Positions 15,187 through 32,100 are shown, counted from the first letter of the stretch. The stretch: DNA of 64,000 bases from Zonotrichia leucophrys gambelii (GCF_028769735.1 NC_088178.1:16504357-16568356); one strand, 5' to 3'. Notes: generated from the sequence alone by a model not told the origin. Program-made: numbers and translations.

Positions 15187-17130
15187 ACGCAGAGACTTTC
15201 CTCTGTTCCTCTGAATGGTACTGAAACTTTGTGGGATGGCTCATAAAGGCTAAAAAATGTTTTCAAACTATTAGGAAAATTGGAGGAAATAATCTATGCA
15301 ATTTCTGTTTTAATTTTGTAATTGTGTGATGCTGGTGCTGCTTGACTTTTTTGTTTGTTTTGTTTTTAGGGAGCTTTGTACAAAATACTGTGGTGTTACA
15401 GCAACAAACGTTTGTTTTTTAAACCAGTGTGTATAAGATTTCACATTTAGTGTGTAAGATTTCACACCAGCAGATACTTTAGTTGGAATTACAGAACAAA
15501 TGGGTTTTTTCTTTTTGCAGAAACTAACAAATCAACTTTTCTTAATGTTTCTGGGAAACATGGTTAGGAAAAGTACTGAATATGGAAAAAAATCTGAACG
15601 AAAAGCTTAAGCTTACTTACCAAAAAGCTTAAACTCATTTACCAAGTTAAATGTTTCTCACTAGGATAAATTCTGCTCTCCATGTATATGTGTGCTGCTC
15701 CACTTGCAGAAATCCTCACAAATCTGGCCAAATCATGCTTATTAGCAAGGAGTTTCTTCCTTGTGTGAACTTTGTCCTACTGGTACATCAAGAGGCATCA
15801 GTATCACAAATACACTTCCGCAGCCCTCAGCCTATTCTTCTTGTGTATTAGTTAAAGATTCCAGATTTGAGATGCACTTTAAATATAAATTGTCTTTAGT
15901 ACTGGAAAAGGAATGTAAACTGCTCTAATGGCATTGTGAGGGCTGTAAGAACGCATTATTGTAGGATGCTATTAAGGAGCAAAGCTTGTATGCTTTGTCC
16001 CACTAGGGAAGTGGAGGAGAAGCTGTGTGACACAGAAGTATCTGTACCTGAAGGACTCTTGGAAATGTGGCACTTCAAATACCTCCTCTTCAAAGCAGAC
16101 AGACAGGTTTATATTTCAAATTGTTTAGAGTCAAATGCATTCTTTTTCAACATGGGAAGGTTCTCATTTCTTGCCACCATGTAACACACTGTATTCCTCT
16201 CATACTGGAATTGTAGCCTACCTTTTGTGCAGGTGCCTGTAATAATTTCAAAATGATCTGGTGGATTCTTAATTTGACATGTGTACAGCTGTGTTCTGCA
16301 GTAATACACTTTAAAGGGGTGGGATGTTTTCAGTATATCAAAGGGTAGGTTTGTATTTAAGGTCCTCAGTTATTCTGGCTCTCATAGTGTGTACAGCCAT
16401 GGAATGCCATTGCAGTGCACACCAGGGCAATATTACTAAACTGTTCTCCTTGTGTGGAGACAGACCACCTGCAGGACCTCAGTATAGTCTCTATAAATTG
16501 TTCTTCACAATTATTCTGTTTTGGAAGTAGATTAAAATAAAATGCAATGTTCAACTACCCTCCATCCCGAGTGTATGAACATCTTACACGTGAGAAAGAT
16601 AAGTTTATAAAAATCCTTGTTTTTCTTGTCTACATCTACAATCATATAGTGTCCAGGCAGTGAAAATGCTTTTCAGTGGAACTGCTTAGATGGGATGGCA
16701 CTCTGGAAATTAAGTGCCTAAATATGCAAGCCAAACTTTGTTCTTTATTAAGAAATTAAGGATAAGGGTGAACTCCCTCTCCCATTAACTTGAATTGTAG
16801 TTGCCTGTACTTGGGATGTCTAGAAACTGATTTGTCTAAATGTGTAACCACTTAAAGAGCTCTGCTTAGGCTTGAGTCCCTTCCTGGGTTCTTGTAAAGA
16901 GAAGAGAGTGAGCAGGGTTGGCCTTAACAGAGAAAATGCACCAGCTCAGGGTGGAGGCTGCCTTGCTGCTCCCCGTCCTGTCCCGTGCAGTGGGCAGGGA
17001 CCACTCCCAGCAGAGCCTGCAGACCTGAGACCTTGAGTGAATGTATTGTCTTTCCAAATGTCTATAATGTGCATTTTTAAAACGTATTTTTATCACAACT
17101 TTTGGAATAAATTCTTTTGTACAATTGCCT
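15187..17130 (+). other. BCL10: BCL10 3' UTR (probable)
   Basis: AT-rich, with no gene-like frame. Candidate poly(A) signals are AATAAA at 16536-16541 and 17106-17111, the latter followed by T- and GT-rich sequence. Which is used cannot be told from sequence alone. Confidence 0.55.
17106..17111 (+). other. BCL10: polyadenylation signal AATAAA, candidate BCL10 end
   Basis: Canonical hexamer followed about 20 nt later by TTGCCTGTTTTTCTGTCTG, a typical downstream element. Confidence 0.5.
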
Positions 17131-17782
17131 GTTTTTCTGTCTGCCTCTCTCATTTTAAAGATGTACAGGTTGCAAGAGCAGTTGATGCCATTACCTTGAT
17201 GTGTGGTTTTGGTTTTGTGTGCGCAGGAGGCTTTTGTTCTCCTTGTCTTTTTAGAGAAGTCTGGTGGAAAGAGTGACTTAATGTGAAAGGCCTGTGCTTG
17301 TAGGACTGCACTCAAGAGCAGTCTGTAAGGAAAACATGCATGTGAAATCAACAGCTCTGCTGCTTAAGTAGTTTCTGCAGTTCATGACTACTATTGCTAA
17401 CCTGATTCTTGCTTTTTTTCAAATGACTCTATTGCTCAACTTCCTACGGATGTGAGAAGAGTTGCTTCCAACCACGCATACCGATTTCATTCTTAAATTA
17501 AGAGTTTTATTAATAGCAGGGGAGAAACAAAAACTTTGAGTGCTGAGAAGCATGACTTGAAAAAGGATTTGCAAATGCTGCAGGCACTGTGGTGTCTCAC
17601 TTCAGGAACTGTTTTCATTGTACTTAGTGTATAGGGCTTACTTCAAAATAATGACATGGTATTGATTATGAGAGATCAGCTGGATATGGTTTAGCATCTT
17701 TACAGTAAAGGAAGTGATCATAGTACAACCAAAACCCCTTCCTCATATCTTATCCTGCTTCTGGTAGTAGAAGTAATCTGAA

Positions 17783-18035
17783 CATAGAATCATGAAATAT
17801 GCTGAGTTGGAAGGGACTCATGAAGATCCCGGAGTCCAGTTCCCAGCCCTGCACAGGATATCCCCAAGGGTGAGTGGCACCCTGTGCCTGAGGGTGTTGT
17901 CCAAGTCCTTCCTGAGCTCCGTCAGGCTGCGCTGTGACCGCTGCCCTGGGGAGCCCGTCCCAAACACGCTCTGGGTGAAAAAGCTTTTCTGATACCCGCC
18001 CTGAACCTGCCCTGCCCTCCGTCCCCTTAGAGCAG
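17783..18035 (-). mobile_element. CR1 LINE 3' fragment
   Basis: Read on the + strand it starts CATAGAATCAT, continues GTTGGAAGGGACTC and ends with the CTGGGTGAAAAAGCTTTTCTGATA stage of the avian CR1 3' end. Its 3' terminus is at the low coordinate, so the element points to the minus strand. It is 5'-truncated, as usual, and has no intact ORF. It lies between BCL10 and the C1orf52 promoter. Confidence 0.85.
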
Positions 18036-18251
18036 CGCCAGTGTTTTAGCTGATGCAGTAATGTGTGCATGAGTCAATCACAAGGGAGGTCTAGTACAAA
18101 CTTGGTCCAACAAGTTTGAAAAATCTGTTTTGGTAAAGCTACCTCCGGGACCAGTGATGATCAGCGCTGTGCCTGCCCTGGGTTAGCCGCTGATCGGATA
18201 TTAAGGTTTTTTCCCTCCGCTTAGCCTGCAGGTGTGGAAAGGGAGAAATGA

Positions 18252-20276
<2,025 letters not shown>

Positions 20277-20890
20277 GCAGGGTGTTTTGGATTTAGACAT
20301 AATGAGAATTTCAAGGAACTTGGATTCCTCTGCTGGAATGGGAAACAAATACGTGTTTACTGCATTTGTCTCTCGGGTAGGGAATTTTATTTCTGTAGTG
20401 TGCTTGCCTTTTGGAAAGCACAAAATTAAATGGACAGTGTTGTGGTAGAACTTGTTTACTGAACAAAATTTAAACCTGTTTATTTGAAACAAGGATTTAG
20501 ATGAAAGATTCATTGCCATGGATACTTGTGCTCGTGCAGGTTACAGGGCTTCACAGTATTTTGTTTATCAAGAAACCTGGTAACGTGCATTCTTCTGGAC
20601 TGACTTTTCCATTGTGTCAAAACCTTTTATAAAGGAGTATATACTAAAGATTTTTTAGGTACTGGTCTGTGATATGTTCACATAATGTTGTTTTTAAATA
20701 TATGTATAGACTGCAAATAGTCACTGGAATAAAACTACATTTGAAAACATCTGTGGTATAAATATTGCATTGCATGCTTGGTGAATAGGAGCAATGAATT
20801 GTGTATTATATGCCATTCACTGATATGTGACTTAACAGATTCCTCAGGGCTTTTTTGTTCAAATAAATACACAACTACAAACTGAAAAAA
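20277..20890 (+). other. C1orf52: C1orf52 3' UTR (probable)
   Basis: AATAAA hexamers at 20728-20733 and 20862-20867 offer two ends, giving a UTR of about 470 or 600 nt. No other gene signal is present. Confidence 0.6.
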
Positions 20891-23800
20891 ATGGATCTAA
20901 AACTGAGTTTAATATTTTATAGTTATTTTAATGTTGTGGTATGTTCATCAGTGAAACATGAGACTAACTGATGGAGGGAGAATTGAAGCATGTAATGTGT
21001 TCTTCCTGAAACAGAAAATAGAATCAGGATATTTATGTGGACAAAAATTATGACAAAGCTGTGATAGAGTCTTTGCTGCCAAATTGTATTTATTTCAGTA
21101 CAAACAGTTGGTATTCTTCTCAAAGTGCTAACCAGTGTATGTTGCATTTGTGGTATGCTGCTGAATGGGTTTTGGGTCTGTATATGACAAGGTACCAGCT
21201 TGTACTGGATTGGAGAAAAGGTTGCTGTATATTTTCAGATAAAGATTCTGTGCCTTAGAAAATCTGCAGTGAGATTAGTGCCTGCTAGTAGAGATTAATG
21301 TAATTAAATTTGTTAATGTAAAAATTTTTGTTTTCTATTTTTCTTCTGTCTTGGACTAGCTTTACTTTAGCAGAGCAGATTCTGTGTACATATGTGCTAA
21401 TATGATGTTAATATTTTTAAGTGATTTTAAGAGATTTTTTTTTAACCTCAATATATAGAAATTGTGGTGTATTCATTTTCAGTGAATATATGAAGTTGTT
21501 AAGAAGTTACGAGTTATGCAATTCTAGCCTTGGCAGTGTGATAATGCTTTCTCTGGATCCTTGTCTACCTGCAGACTGCAACTGCTCCTTGCCACTTTCA
21601 CAGGCTGTGGGGCCAAATTGCGATATTTGACACAGCTGAGGGCTCCACCTTTCCTATTGCAAACCCAGACACCAGCCACTGTCCTAGCAAGCTGCAGGGT
21701 GAGGGATACTGTCATGGCAAAGCTTGTGGAGTGCCAGCTCTCTGTAGGGCTTCTCAAAGTACTCCAGCTGCATTTTTGGGTTTTACAGTAGTTGTGTTTG
21801 CTTGTGCAGTGCTCCTTGAAGAGTGTTACAGCTGAAGGTTAATGTCACCAGCTCTGGAGATAAGATGCATTCCCATGACTGCTGTGACCAAGGAGGCTTT
21901 TGTCCATTTATTTTTTGCTATTCCACAGGGCAGCTCAGGAAGTTATCCTGCCAATTGCTCCTTTTGTTTTCAGACCATATGATATATGTAGTATCCAGTT
22001 TTCTTGAAGTTCTTTATGCTGAGAGTATCAGACCAAAGGAACATCATCTCCAGAGGAGTCCACAGAATTTGTGTCACTGTTAGAAATGTGCAAAGATTGT
22101 TTGGGGCTGGAAGGCAGAGTCACAGCAGAGATTGGAATGAGTTTGTGCTGCTGGGTCCTTTGAACTGTTTTCTTCAGGGCACTTCTGAAAAAAGCAGGAA
22201 TTTTCAGGGAAGCCTGTGCCTGTGGAGCTCAATTGATGTAAGAATGCAATGAATTCAATGAATGGAGATAAGCATTTTTAGTCCTTATCAAATAATTTTA
22301 TCAGGGCTCTTCATTTAGGAGATGAAGTGGTCTTCATCTTTAGAATGCTTTAGTCTTGGTAGCTTCAGAAGACAAAGATGTATTTGCTTTGCTGTAGCTG
22401 TGAGCAGCAGCACAAGAACTCTGTATTTTCTTGTCTTCTAACAAAGTCAACTTGTTCTAAGGAGCAAACCCTGATTTTCCATCCCTTCCCATAACTTCTC
22501 CCACCCTGTGTTTCTTGCTGCAGATGTACTGATACATAAACAAATACAGGATTAATACAGGATAACCCCAGGAAATTGTAATGGGGACTTAAACCTAAAC
22601 CACAGCACTTCTCAGGGGAGGATTAACACACTCTCCTCAAACCAAACCACCAAACAAACAACCTTGCCAGCAACAGCAAAAGTGCCTGGGGAGTCTTTCT
22701 GTTGGAAGCAGAACATGGTCCAGTTTTGTTTAAAAAGTAGCTTCTCTGACACTGGTGAGGGATGTTCTGAGGAACCAGGCCAGGTAATGTGAGAGACTAA
22801 TTTCACTTCTGTTGCAGAAAGGATCACTACTACTTAATGAAGACCTAAAGAATGGGGTTTTTACACACACAAGAAAGTTTCTCTGTTAGGCTTCTGATCT
22901 AGAAATGTATCACTTTCTGTGGTAATCCCTTCCTTAGGATTGATAAAATTGTATTCTGTGAGACTAAGAGCTTATACATTGTCTGAAATGATTCAGAGTT
23001 GCATTATTTAATGCAATTACAAGGTTGGTAATGGCAAGGACTAGTTCAAAACATAATAGTTAGGGATAGTGGGGTTTGTACAAGATCTAAGGTTTGCTTA
23101 CATTAGTGGCTTGTTCTCTCAGGAACATTTATGCACGGCTCTTGGGTCCTTGTAAAGAACCTGTATCTCTGGCAGCTGTGTCACCATGATCTTTGGCAGT
23201 AGCAATGAAAAACTGCTTCCCCCTTGAAAACCTATTCTTTTTAAAGTGTCTCTGTAAAGGCTGTTAGCAGGTTTTCCAGCTGTGCTGCTCCAGCAGAGAG
23301 CGCTTTTGTTACTGCTGGCTCGGACCCTGTTGAATCATCTGCAGCTCAGCTCCACTCCACAGAACCCAATTCCCTTCAATTTTCTTTCTAATGCTTGCTT
23401 AAGTGTCTCTTAAAACAGTACACACCTATTTTGTTTACTTTCTTGATATCTTGCCCTAGACAAAGGCATTTTAAGCAGCTTTTGCACTGTAAATTTCACA
23501 TGATTTTTGAAGGCTGTGTGGGGAGATTACCATAATCTTTGCTCTTAAAAAAAAATAATTTTTATATTGATGGATCATGATGAAAAAAGTTATTTGGCAC
23601 ACAATTTTAGTCAGATGTGTTTGTCTCAACCAAGCAGTGAAAATCAATATGAAAATAATGAATGGTTAAATGTCATGCTAAGTGTCTATTTCAGACAAAC
23701 TACAGAGTTTCAAAGTGTCTGACTTAGAAGAGGAAAGCCTATAAAGGGGTTTTTGATCTTGTGCTTGAAAAAGGTATCGTTGGTTTAAATTTAAGACTAC

Positions 23801-26800
23801 TCAAGAAAAACTCTTCTTTCTGTAAAATAAGAAAGTGAGAAAGAATTGGCTTTGAAAAATTGCATTTTTCTTATAATAGCATGGACTTCTAACCTTCTTT
23901 CATGGAAGGTTACAAAAATAAGGCTGGAATGTGCCTTCCCAAGGTGACCCAGCCCCTGGGCTGCCCCAGGCCAGCCAGGCCCACTCCATTCCTGTCAGAC
24001 CTCCTGGCTTTGAAGCAGTGCTGGAAGGGGAGGCAGTGATGCAGTGACAGTGACTGCTCAGAAGGGCCCCAGCAGCCCTTCTGCCTGTGCTGGCAGCTTG
24101 CTGCTTTAGTGAATCAGTAGAAACCAGCAAAAACATGCAGTTGAACTCTCTCTAGCAACTCCAAGTTTCCTTGGAACACATTTTTGCTGAGGATTGTGTT
24201 GCTGCTGTATTGGGGTATCTCTGGACAGCATTTAACACTAAGGCTCTGCAGTTCACTCAGAAGTTAAATTTGCCTTTAAAACCGACTTTTTCTTCTCAAG
24301 CTTATTCAAAAGGAATGAAAATACCATTGTATTTGAGAGAAGCAGTGGGGATTCTAGAGATGGAATAAACCCACTATATGTGTTTGGGGTTTTAATTACA
24401 GGACCCAATTTAGTTTTTCACAACATATGGAGCTGAAAGATAATGGTCTTGTTCACTGAAAATACCTGATGTGATTTGCTTATAGGGCAAATGCTTCCAG
24501 GGCTGGATATGCCATATGGTAGGAAACTTCACCTGATGGCTGCTTTGGCTGCAGTAGGGCAGTAATGCTGGGGGTGATGCAGCTGTTTGCATGGACTGCT
24601 CTGAAATTCTGAGTTCAATCAATAATGTGAAGGGGCTTAGATTAATCAGCTGGTTTATATTGGGAATATATTGTAGACCCTGATTTTTTCTTTTCCTTCT
24701 CATGCTGCAAAAATCCCTTAGATTTTAATAGCATTCTGCTGAAGTTAACCTGAAAAACTATCACATTTAATAACAGCACTAATTCCCATGAAACTCTTGC
24801 AGATTTTCTATCAGAACTGTGTTTATATCCCAGATTGTGCATACACACTTGAGCATTAAGAACCAGAAATACTAGCAGCTGGGAAATTTGCTCCCCTGGC
24901 ACTTGAGAAGTAATCCATTTCAGGTGATCAGTTCCATCTTGAACATTTGTTTGTTTTTTCAATTATATTGCTTACAGCTTTTGTTTGCTAAATTAGTAGC
25001 TCTTCTGTTTTATAAGAATAAGGTTTACTGACTCTCCTGGTTAGTGCTATAGGGTTTGGGGAAGCTCTATGTGACTGGTTCTATTTCTGATATCTAAAGG
25101 ATGCTCTTTAATCTGGGGCTCTATTTCCCTTAGCAAGTCGCTCAGTACAACAGGGGAGTGTCTGTAACGTGACCTCGTCCGTGCTGGGGGCTTGCTCAGC
25201 TTTGCTCCCACAGGAGCAACACCCAGCAGCCATCCAAGTGCATTCAGTGCCCTCCTAGAGTGCATCCTCTGATGGGAGTTTCATCTGAAAGGAATCCAGC
25301 TGGTGCACTCTGGAAACCGAAGTGGAGTCTGCCAGGCTGATAGGGAGAGTCACTTCAAAAGCTGCTCCTGCTCCAAAGCGAAATACCTGGGCAGGCACAC
25401 CCTGCCCGTGCGAGGGCCCCGCTCGCTCAGCACCCAGCCCCTCCAGCACACGCCTCTGCCCCCAGAGTACACCCTGCTGGGAAAACAGCTCTCTTCAATG
25501 CTTCTGCTCTTGGTAGCACGCCAATGCCGCCCTCTAAAGTCAGCTCTTTCCTCACCTTAGCTTGTCTCTTTCATAGCAATTGATTCACTGGTTCTTATAT
25601 TACAAAGGGTGGTGGAGGAGAGTAAATTGCAGCACTGATCATTGCTTGTGGGTTCCCTGAATGGTAACGTTTTCCTTAGAGGTGCTGCATTCATTCCTGC
25701 AAGAATCTACACATGTGGATGCAATTCAGCTATGTATTAATCCCACCACAGGCAATGGAAATTCTGCAGTTAACAAGCTAATTGCACATGTGAATTTACA
25801 GTGCTGGGACAATAGCAGTGAGCCTCTCTTTCTTGATGGGGCTGATGCCTTGCTGTCCACCTTGCAGCAGAGTAAGGAAAGGGATTTGTGCTTTTTTACT
25901 CCTAGAAAGAATGGATTCCTTTACCTTTCTATGCTTTCTTCTCAGGAAAACTTCACTGAATTTTGCAAGCTTACAAATGCATTTTTTCATTTTAATATAG
26001 ATGTCTTAAAAGATTAATTTCTCCCTGAAGACATTTGGGCAAGGTGGAAAGAGAGATTGATCATTTCCAGATGTACTTCACTGACAGGCAAGAAAAATTC
26101 TGCTTCAGGTTAACGCTTGTGAATGTACTTTAAAAATACACATTTTGTATACAAACCTGCCAGGGAGAGCACAAGCCAGTGCACCAGGGGCTGAGATGCA
26201 CAGATTTGCAGTGTCATAGCTGCATTAATAAGGTAGGGCTTGCCCCTGCTGACTGGGCTAAAAGCCTTGGGAACTTCCCTCCCTGTAATCTCCTGTGGAC
26301 AGGCAGGAGAGATACATGTGCTTTTCAGACAGAAACACTACGTGCAGTGTGCTTTGAGGAAGACACTTGGCTCCCAGGTGTTTGCTGAATCAGATATATT
26401 AAAATAGAAAATTCGCTGTTTCTTTGATGTTTTAGGAACATTTCATACTGGGATCCTAAACATGGCACACTAAATTTTGGCAAGACTTGGCCCAGTGAAA
26501 CAGTAGTTTGACTTCAGGCTTCTGGGAAGTACCCCAAATTAGCAAAGCAGGGGGAGCTGGTGTCCTACATGTCCTACATGTCACCTGGGAGGACAGGCAG
26601 GCCCATGGAGCAGCTGAACCCTGGTGTCCTGCTCCCTGTGTGGCTTCCCAAGCAGCACTGCAGCATCACCCCTGCAGTTCCTGCACCATGGAGGCTCACC
26701 CTGGCACTGGCTGTCTGCCCTTGCAGTGATCTCCAATGGCTACAACCTGAGGACTTCTTAGTGGTGAAAGATAAACATCAATCAGTTCTGTAGGAAACCC

Positions 26801-29115
26801 TGGGAAGTGCAGATTCTTCTTCAGTTTGTTCTGGTCTCTAAGGCAACAGCAGCCTGAGCATGAGACATAACGGAGTTCCTGCCTGTCAGCAGCAAAGGAA
26901 ATGCCTCCTTGGGAAGCAGTCCTTCATAACAACTGGTGTGTGGAACCAGAAATGCCACTGGAGACCAGGATGCCTTCATGAGTCACAAGCTGGTTTTCAC
27001 TGGGTGGGCAGAGGAGGTGGGGGCAGTCAGCAGAACCAGCCCTGTGTGTTGCCTCCATTGAATCCTGAAGGAATAGGTTCCATTGGAAGCTCAGTAAACC
27101 TGTCTGAGGTTGCTGACTACTAGGACTGTTTTAAGTAACTGACAGACAAAAGACTGATAAACCCATTTTCCTGCCTACAGAGGCCTCTGCCCCTGTGAGG
27201 GGCAAAGCTCAGAGCCCTGGGAGCATTACAGGCAAAGCCTCTCTGAAGGCCTAAGGAACAGGAGTGTGAGGACTGCCATGGATGTGAGGTCTAGAGATGG
27301 TGAAGGTCCACTTCAGGAAATGAATCTTCTATGGAGATGTGTCGTGGCACTTGTCCCAGTGTCCCAAACATCAGCTATGACAGTAAGAGAGAGAAAGGCA
27401 GGAAGTAAAACTAAGGGGGGCATGATTCTCTGGGATTTTTCAGGTAAACATCTACGGGTCTTCACTGAGCCCCTATATTCTTTAGAAAGGAAAAATATGC
27501 TAGCTTAGGGCATTAATTGATTTCTTGTGTCTCAGGAGCAGGCAAAGTAGATGGGGAAGATGACTGAACTCAAATTTTGGAGTGTTTTCTATTGAAGAAA
27601 GATGTTGATAGAAGGAAGGGGCAGGACTGGGGAAGCAAAAGGAACGTTCCAGTTTTTGTCTGTAAAGGAGGACAATGTTATGTGTAAAAGAGAGCTTTGA
27701 ATCCTGAGACAAGGTGTTGATGATACTGAGGTGTTAAAGCTCTGAAACTTGATAACAGTAGTTAACAGAACATCCATTTTACTGCCTCAGCTGAACTGAT
27801 CTGTCAGTTTTGGGATTGTTCATAGGGCAGTGCAGGAGGCAGTCTCTGGTGTTTGCTTAGGGTTCTTTTTTTCCCAAAATAAATGTATGAAGATCTGAAG
27901 AAGCACATTCAGGGTGTGTTTCCTCAGGGTTTTCCTTTCTCAGCCTGCTTTGCTGCACCAGTAGCTGCCCAGGTGGGGTCCTGCCTGTCACACACATGTG
28001 CAAGGTGTCAGCTCAGAAAGGTCAACTGGTGATGGGCTCTCAGTGTATAACTTAGCCTGTGACACCTGATGAACTGCATGCACACTAGAATGTGCTATTT
28101 GGGCATACATCTTCCAAAATTTGCAGCTTTACAATTGGACCTGATTTTCTTTTGTTGCTGGTCACAAGACAGAAGCGACTACACAGTTAAAATCTGTTTT
28201 GTTGTGTTTGGTTGGGTTTTATTTTGGGAAGAAGTGGGATAATTTTAGTTCCTCAGCACTAAAAATTAGATCAAAATCTTGGCAACTGTGCAACATAAAT
28301 GAGCAACCTTGCAATAAAGGGGGTTTTGTCACCTTGGAAACACAGTTTGAATAAGCTACTTGGAGTAATTTTAGTTTCAGACTTTCCTCTGCCCTTGTCC
28401 CTCCCATGCAAATTCTGGTTTTACACTCAGTATATCCGGTTTAAATGTGTTTCTTTCATAAATAGACAACAGGGGAATTTGCCAGACAAAAGTGGAAGTA
28501 CACTGAAAATGACCTTGCACATGATGTTTCAGAGCAGAAACTGGTGTTTGGAAACATATAAAGTTAAACCCACCCAAAAATAGATTTTTAAAATCAGTCA
28601 TTTTAGATCTCAGAGCTCAATGTAAAAAACCCAGAAGCTTAACTTTAAATTATTGTTTTTTACATACAGTGGGTCTTGTTATTCTGGAGAATATGGCATT
28701 TAGGAAACAAATTTTAGCACTAAGAAGCAAAGCTGAGGGGTTAAATAAGGAGAAATACACATTGAAAAGTTGATGTAATCTATTAGATACACATTCTTTC
28801 AGAATCCCCAATATTGTGATACTGTGATACTGTGAAATTTGTTGTATTAAAATGCTGTGGGTCTTTGTTGTCAATGTTACACAGATTATCCTGGGGCATA
28901 GCTGGAAACTCAAGTAATTAGAGAAGAGATTAGGATAAAGTAGTGCTTCTATCCACTAAAGAATGTAAATATTTTGAATATTTTCAATAGCTCCCACTTC
29001 TCTAACAGGTCTCACCTGAAGAGTGCCCTTACTGTGAGTGCCCACTAGAGAAGCCCTTGTACCCTTTTCTGAATACTTGATCAGCTGAGACACAGTGACT
29101 TTCCTCTCCCATGGA

Positions 29116-29197
29116 GACAATATTTCAATTTACTCTTTTAAATAATTGATTTTCAATTATTTAAAAGAGTAAATTGCATTTGAATATAGATATTGTC
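29116..29197. repeat. 82-nt foldback with perfect 24-bp arms
   Basis: Positions 29126-29149 are the exact reverse complement of 29153-29176, separated by a 3-nt TTT loop. An outer 8-bp stem (29116-29123 with 29190-29197) extends it, with a 13-nt bulge on the right side. The sequence is very AT-rich. It could be a small palindromic transposon remnant, a pre-miRNA-like or siRNA-forming hairpin, or a recent inverted duplication. Confidence 0.9.
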
Positions 29198-32100
29198 CAG
29201 GTGATATCCCTGGAAGCTCAGAGGAACCCATGCAGGACTGGCTGGTGGTGCCTGTGCCAGTGCCTGGTGTCACCTCTGCCCCCAGCAGAGTGGTTTGCTA
29301 GGCTGGGCAGGGAAAGGTGCCCCCCAGGACCATGTGCCATGGCCTGAGCAGCCACCAAAGACCAGCAGGAAATTGCACCAGTTCATCATGAGACACGATG
29401 AGACAGAACAGCTGACTGACATTGGGTTAAATACTTGGAAATTCTTCCTAACTACATGACCACAGGATGAGGTGAGGTCGTTGGGATAATAATAGGACCA
29501 CATAACTCAAGATATTTTAACCCAGATTGATTTGAATATGAGCAAATGGAGGACATGTGTGATTAAGGGAGCACAAATGGGATTCTAAATCTATTTTTCA
29601 CCTCCGTTTTCATGGATTCTGTTTTGTCTTCCAGGAGTGATTGAATGTTATGATGGACATCAATAATGCAAAGCTTGACCATAGCACCTTCCCATGAGCT
29701 GCTGGCTTTTACCATTCCTTGTTATCGCAGCAGTGAGTGAGTGCTGGGAGCAAGCTGTCAGCAGACAGTAGGCAGCAACTCTGGCAAGTTTGCAAATAAG
29801 GGACTTTCCCTGCTGCAGCCAGCTGGCTAGTATTAATCTCCTTGCTGCACTGCTCTTTACAAGTCAAAAAAGCTCATCAGGTCAAAACATGTATCCTATA
29901 CTGGCTGTCCAAAGCAGGAAAACCTTTTCTCTGATGAAACACAGTTTTACTTGATAGGTGCACTCCAGGACATGCAAAAAACCCCTCCATGGTTCCTCAC
30001 CATTAATGTCTCTGATTGCTCCATTTGACACACACACACGATAGAGAATGAAGAGAATATTTCAGGTATGAAATTCCACAGATCTCTCAGCAGCCTAAGG
30101 TGATATGCTGTGTTTCTCTGGTTTCCCCCCTCCCCCCCCATTTGTTTTGGCTTTATAACATAGAGGATAACTATAATGAAATTATCTTTATGCACACTTG
30201 TAAAGTTTTTTGAGTAATAAAATTATTTACCTTATACAAAAGAGAAAAATAGACTAGGTCCTTTCAGCTTTTAAAAGTCATTGCCAGATTTTGCCTACAG
30301 AAACATGTTACTTAAAATTTAAGATTATGAAAACACATCTTTAAGGCATCCTTGTGATTATCTTAAGTCAAGTATTTTGAGCACCACACAGTATATACTG
30401 TTCTTTAAAAGGATCAGTCTTTCAACTGAAGGATGTTTCCACTTTTTTTCCTATATATTGCTTTTCCTGATACCACATTCAGAAGTCTCTTATACTTTGT
30501 GAAACTTTGTCTCTTTTTCTATGTGAAACTGAGAGTTTGAAAGTTGATTATTTGAAAAATGGCTATTTCTAAAGGTAGAAGTGGAAGAAAGGGGAATCTA
30601 CTTTCTGAAAGTTCCTAAGAAGATGCTCATTAACTGTGTTCCCCCAGTCTGGCATTTTGTTGGCTGATAGTAGGTAATTGGAAATCATTCATTTCGTACA
30701 GGGTTGTAAGTTTTGCAGACTTTTTAATAAATAAATTTTGCATATGCTGCATGCTTTAAGGCCCCATGCATAATGTGATTTATGACAGATGTACCTTGCA
30801 ACATCCCCTGGGCTGTGTTGGGTGGCCTGGCAGAGCCAGCTGTGCTAAGGGGTCTGCAGGTGTTACAAGCTGCTGTTCAATATTAACAGGGACACAGCTT
30901 GAAAACCTTGTAGCTCCAGCTAGGTGGGGGATGACAGTCACAAATGTTACATTTAATCTAAATTGGATTAACAACCAAATTCTGTGAGAGCCTGAATGGT
31001 GGTGGAGACTTTGTGAAGGCACAAGGCCAGTAGAATGATGGACCACAGATGGACATGGGTGAGAGCTCTGCTTCTTCTCTGCCCTCATGGGGCAGAAATG
31101 GCAGGACCATGAATATGACGTGACAGACAAATGCTTATTTACTGATTTCATTTCCATCACAGAGAACCTCCTGATGTTTTGAGCAAAAGTTTGAAGCTGT
31201 TTTTCTTTTGACCAAATATATTACACTATTTTCTGATCTTTACTTTCACTTCAAGCAAGGTTGAGTGCCACCAATCTGCTGTTTTTGTCTCCATGTTAGG
31301 AGAAGGTAATTGTGGTGATGCTCAAGATACGGACTATTTTTACTGTGTGGGTCATGCTTTGGCTTCTTTATACCCAAAATACTTTGGTATTTTTAGCATA
31401 TCTTCAGTGAGACTGACACCCTACCATAGCACTGGCATGTTGTAAGACTGCAGGCAGAGGTGGTAATGACAGCCCTGAAGTTCAATGACGTGTTTTGAAA
31501 AAGTCATAGAGATGTTAACTTGCATTTTCTAAAAAGTCAAATGCTAACTTAAAAAAATACATGTAAGATGCTAAAAAGAGCATGAATTACTGTCCTATTT
31601 CTGCTTAAACAAAGCACAGAAGGCAGAGCTGTGAACATTCCGACTGCTTAAGTTAGCTGATAACTATGAACAGAAGAATTTCCATCACATTGCTCATTTG
31701 ACTCTAGGTTTACCTTATATGGCTCTTCAAATTCTTTCCTGTTTCACTGTAATTACAGTTTACCAGGACACGTAGACCATGCCCCTGGAAGCAATGGGCT
31801 CAGCACTTCATGTAAAGGCAAGGTAGCCATCCTGATGCTGCAGATCCCATTGCCAGAGCCCAGGTGGCCCATGCCACTGGGGTCAGAGAAGGACTGAGGG
31901 TGGCAGTGGCTCCTCAGAGATGTGTCACCTCCTGGTGACAAGGCACCCACGTTTTGTTGGACATGGTCAAGCAACAGCAATACATGTGCAGCACACCAGG
32001 TGTAAGATCTTGGCACCAGTGCCTCAAAGCTGTTCTGGTTCAGGAAGGTGTCTGGCAAGGATGCTCTCTACAAGGAGGCAGTGGTTTGAGCCAAACATTT

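Noticed and set aside
30018..30038. Short CA-rich run
   Set aside because: Too short to be called a useful microsatellite.
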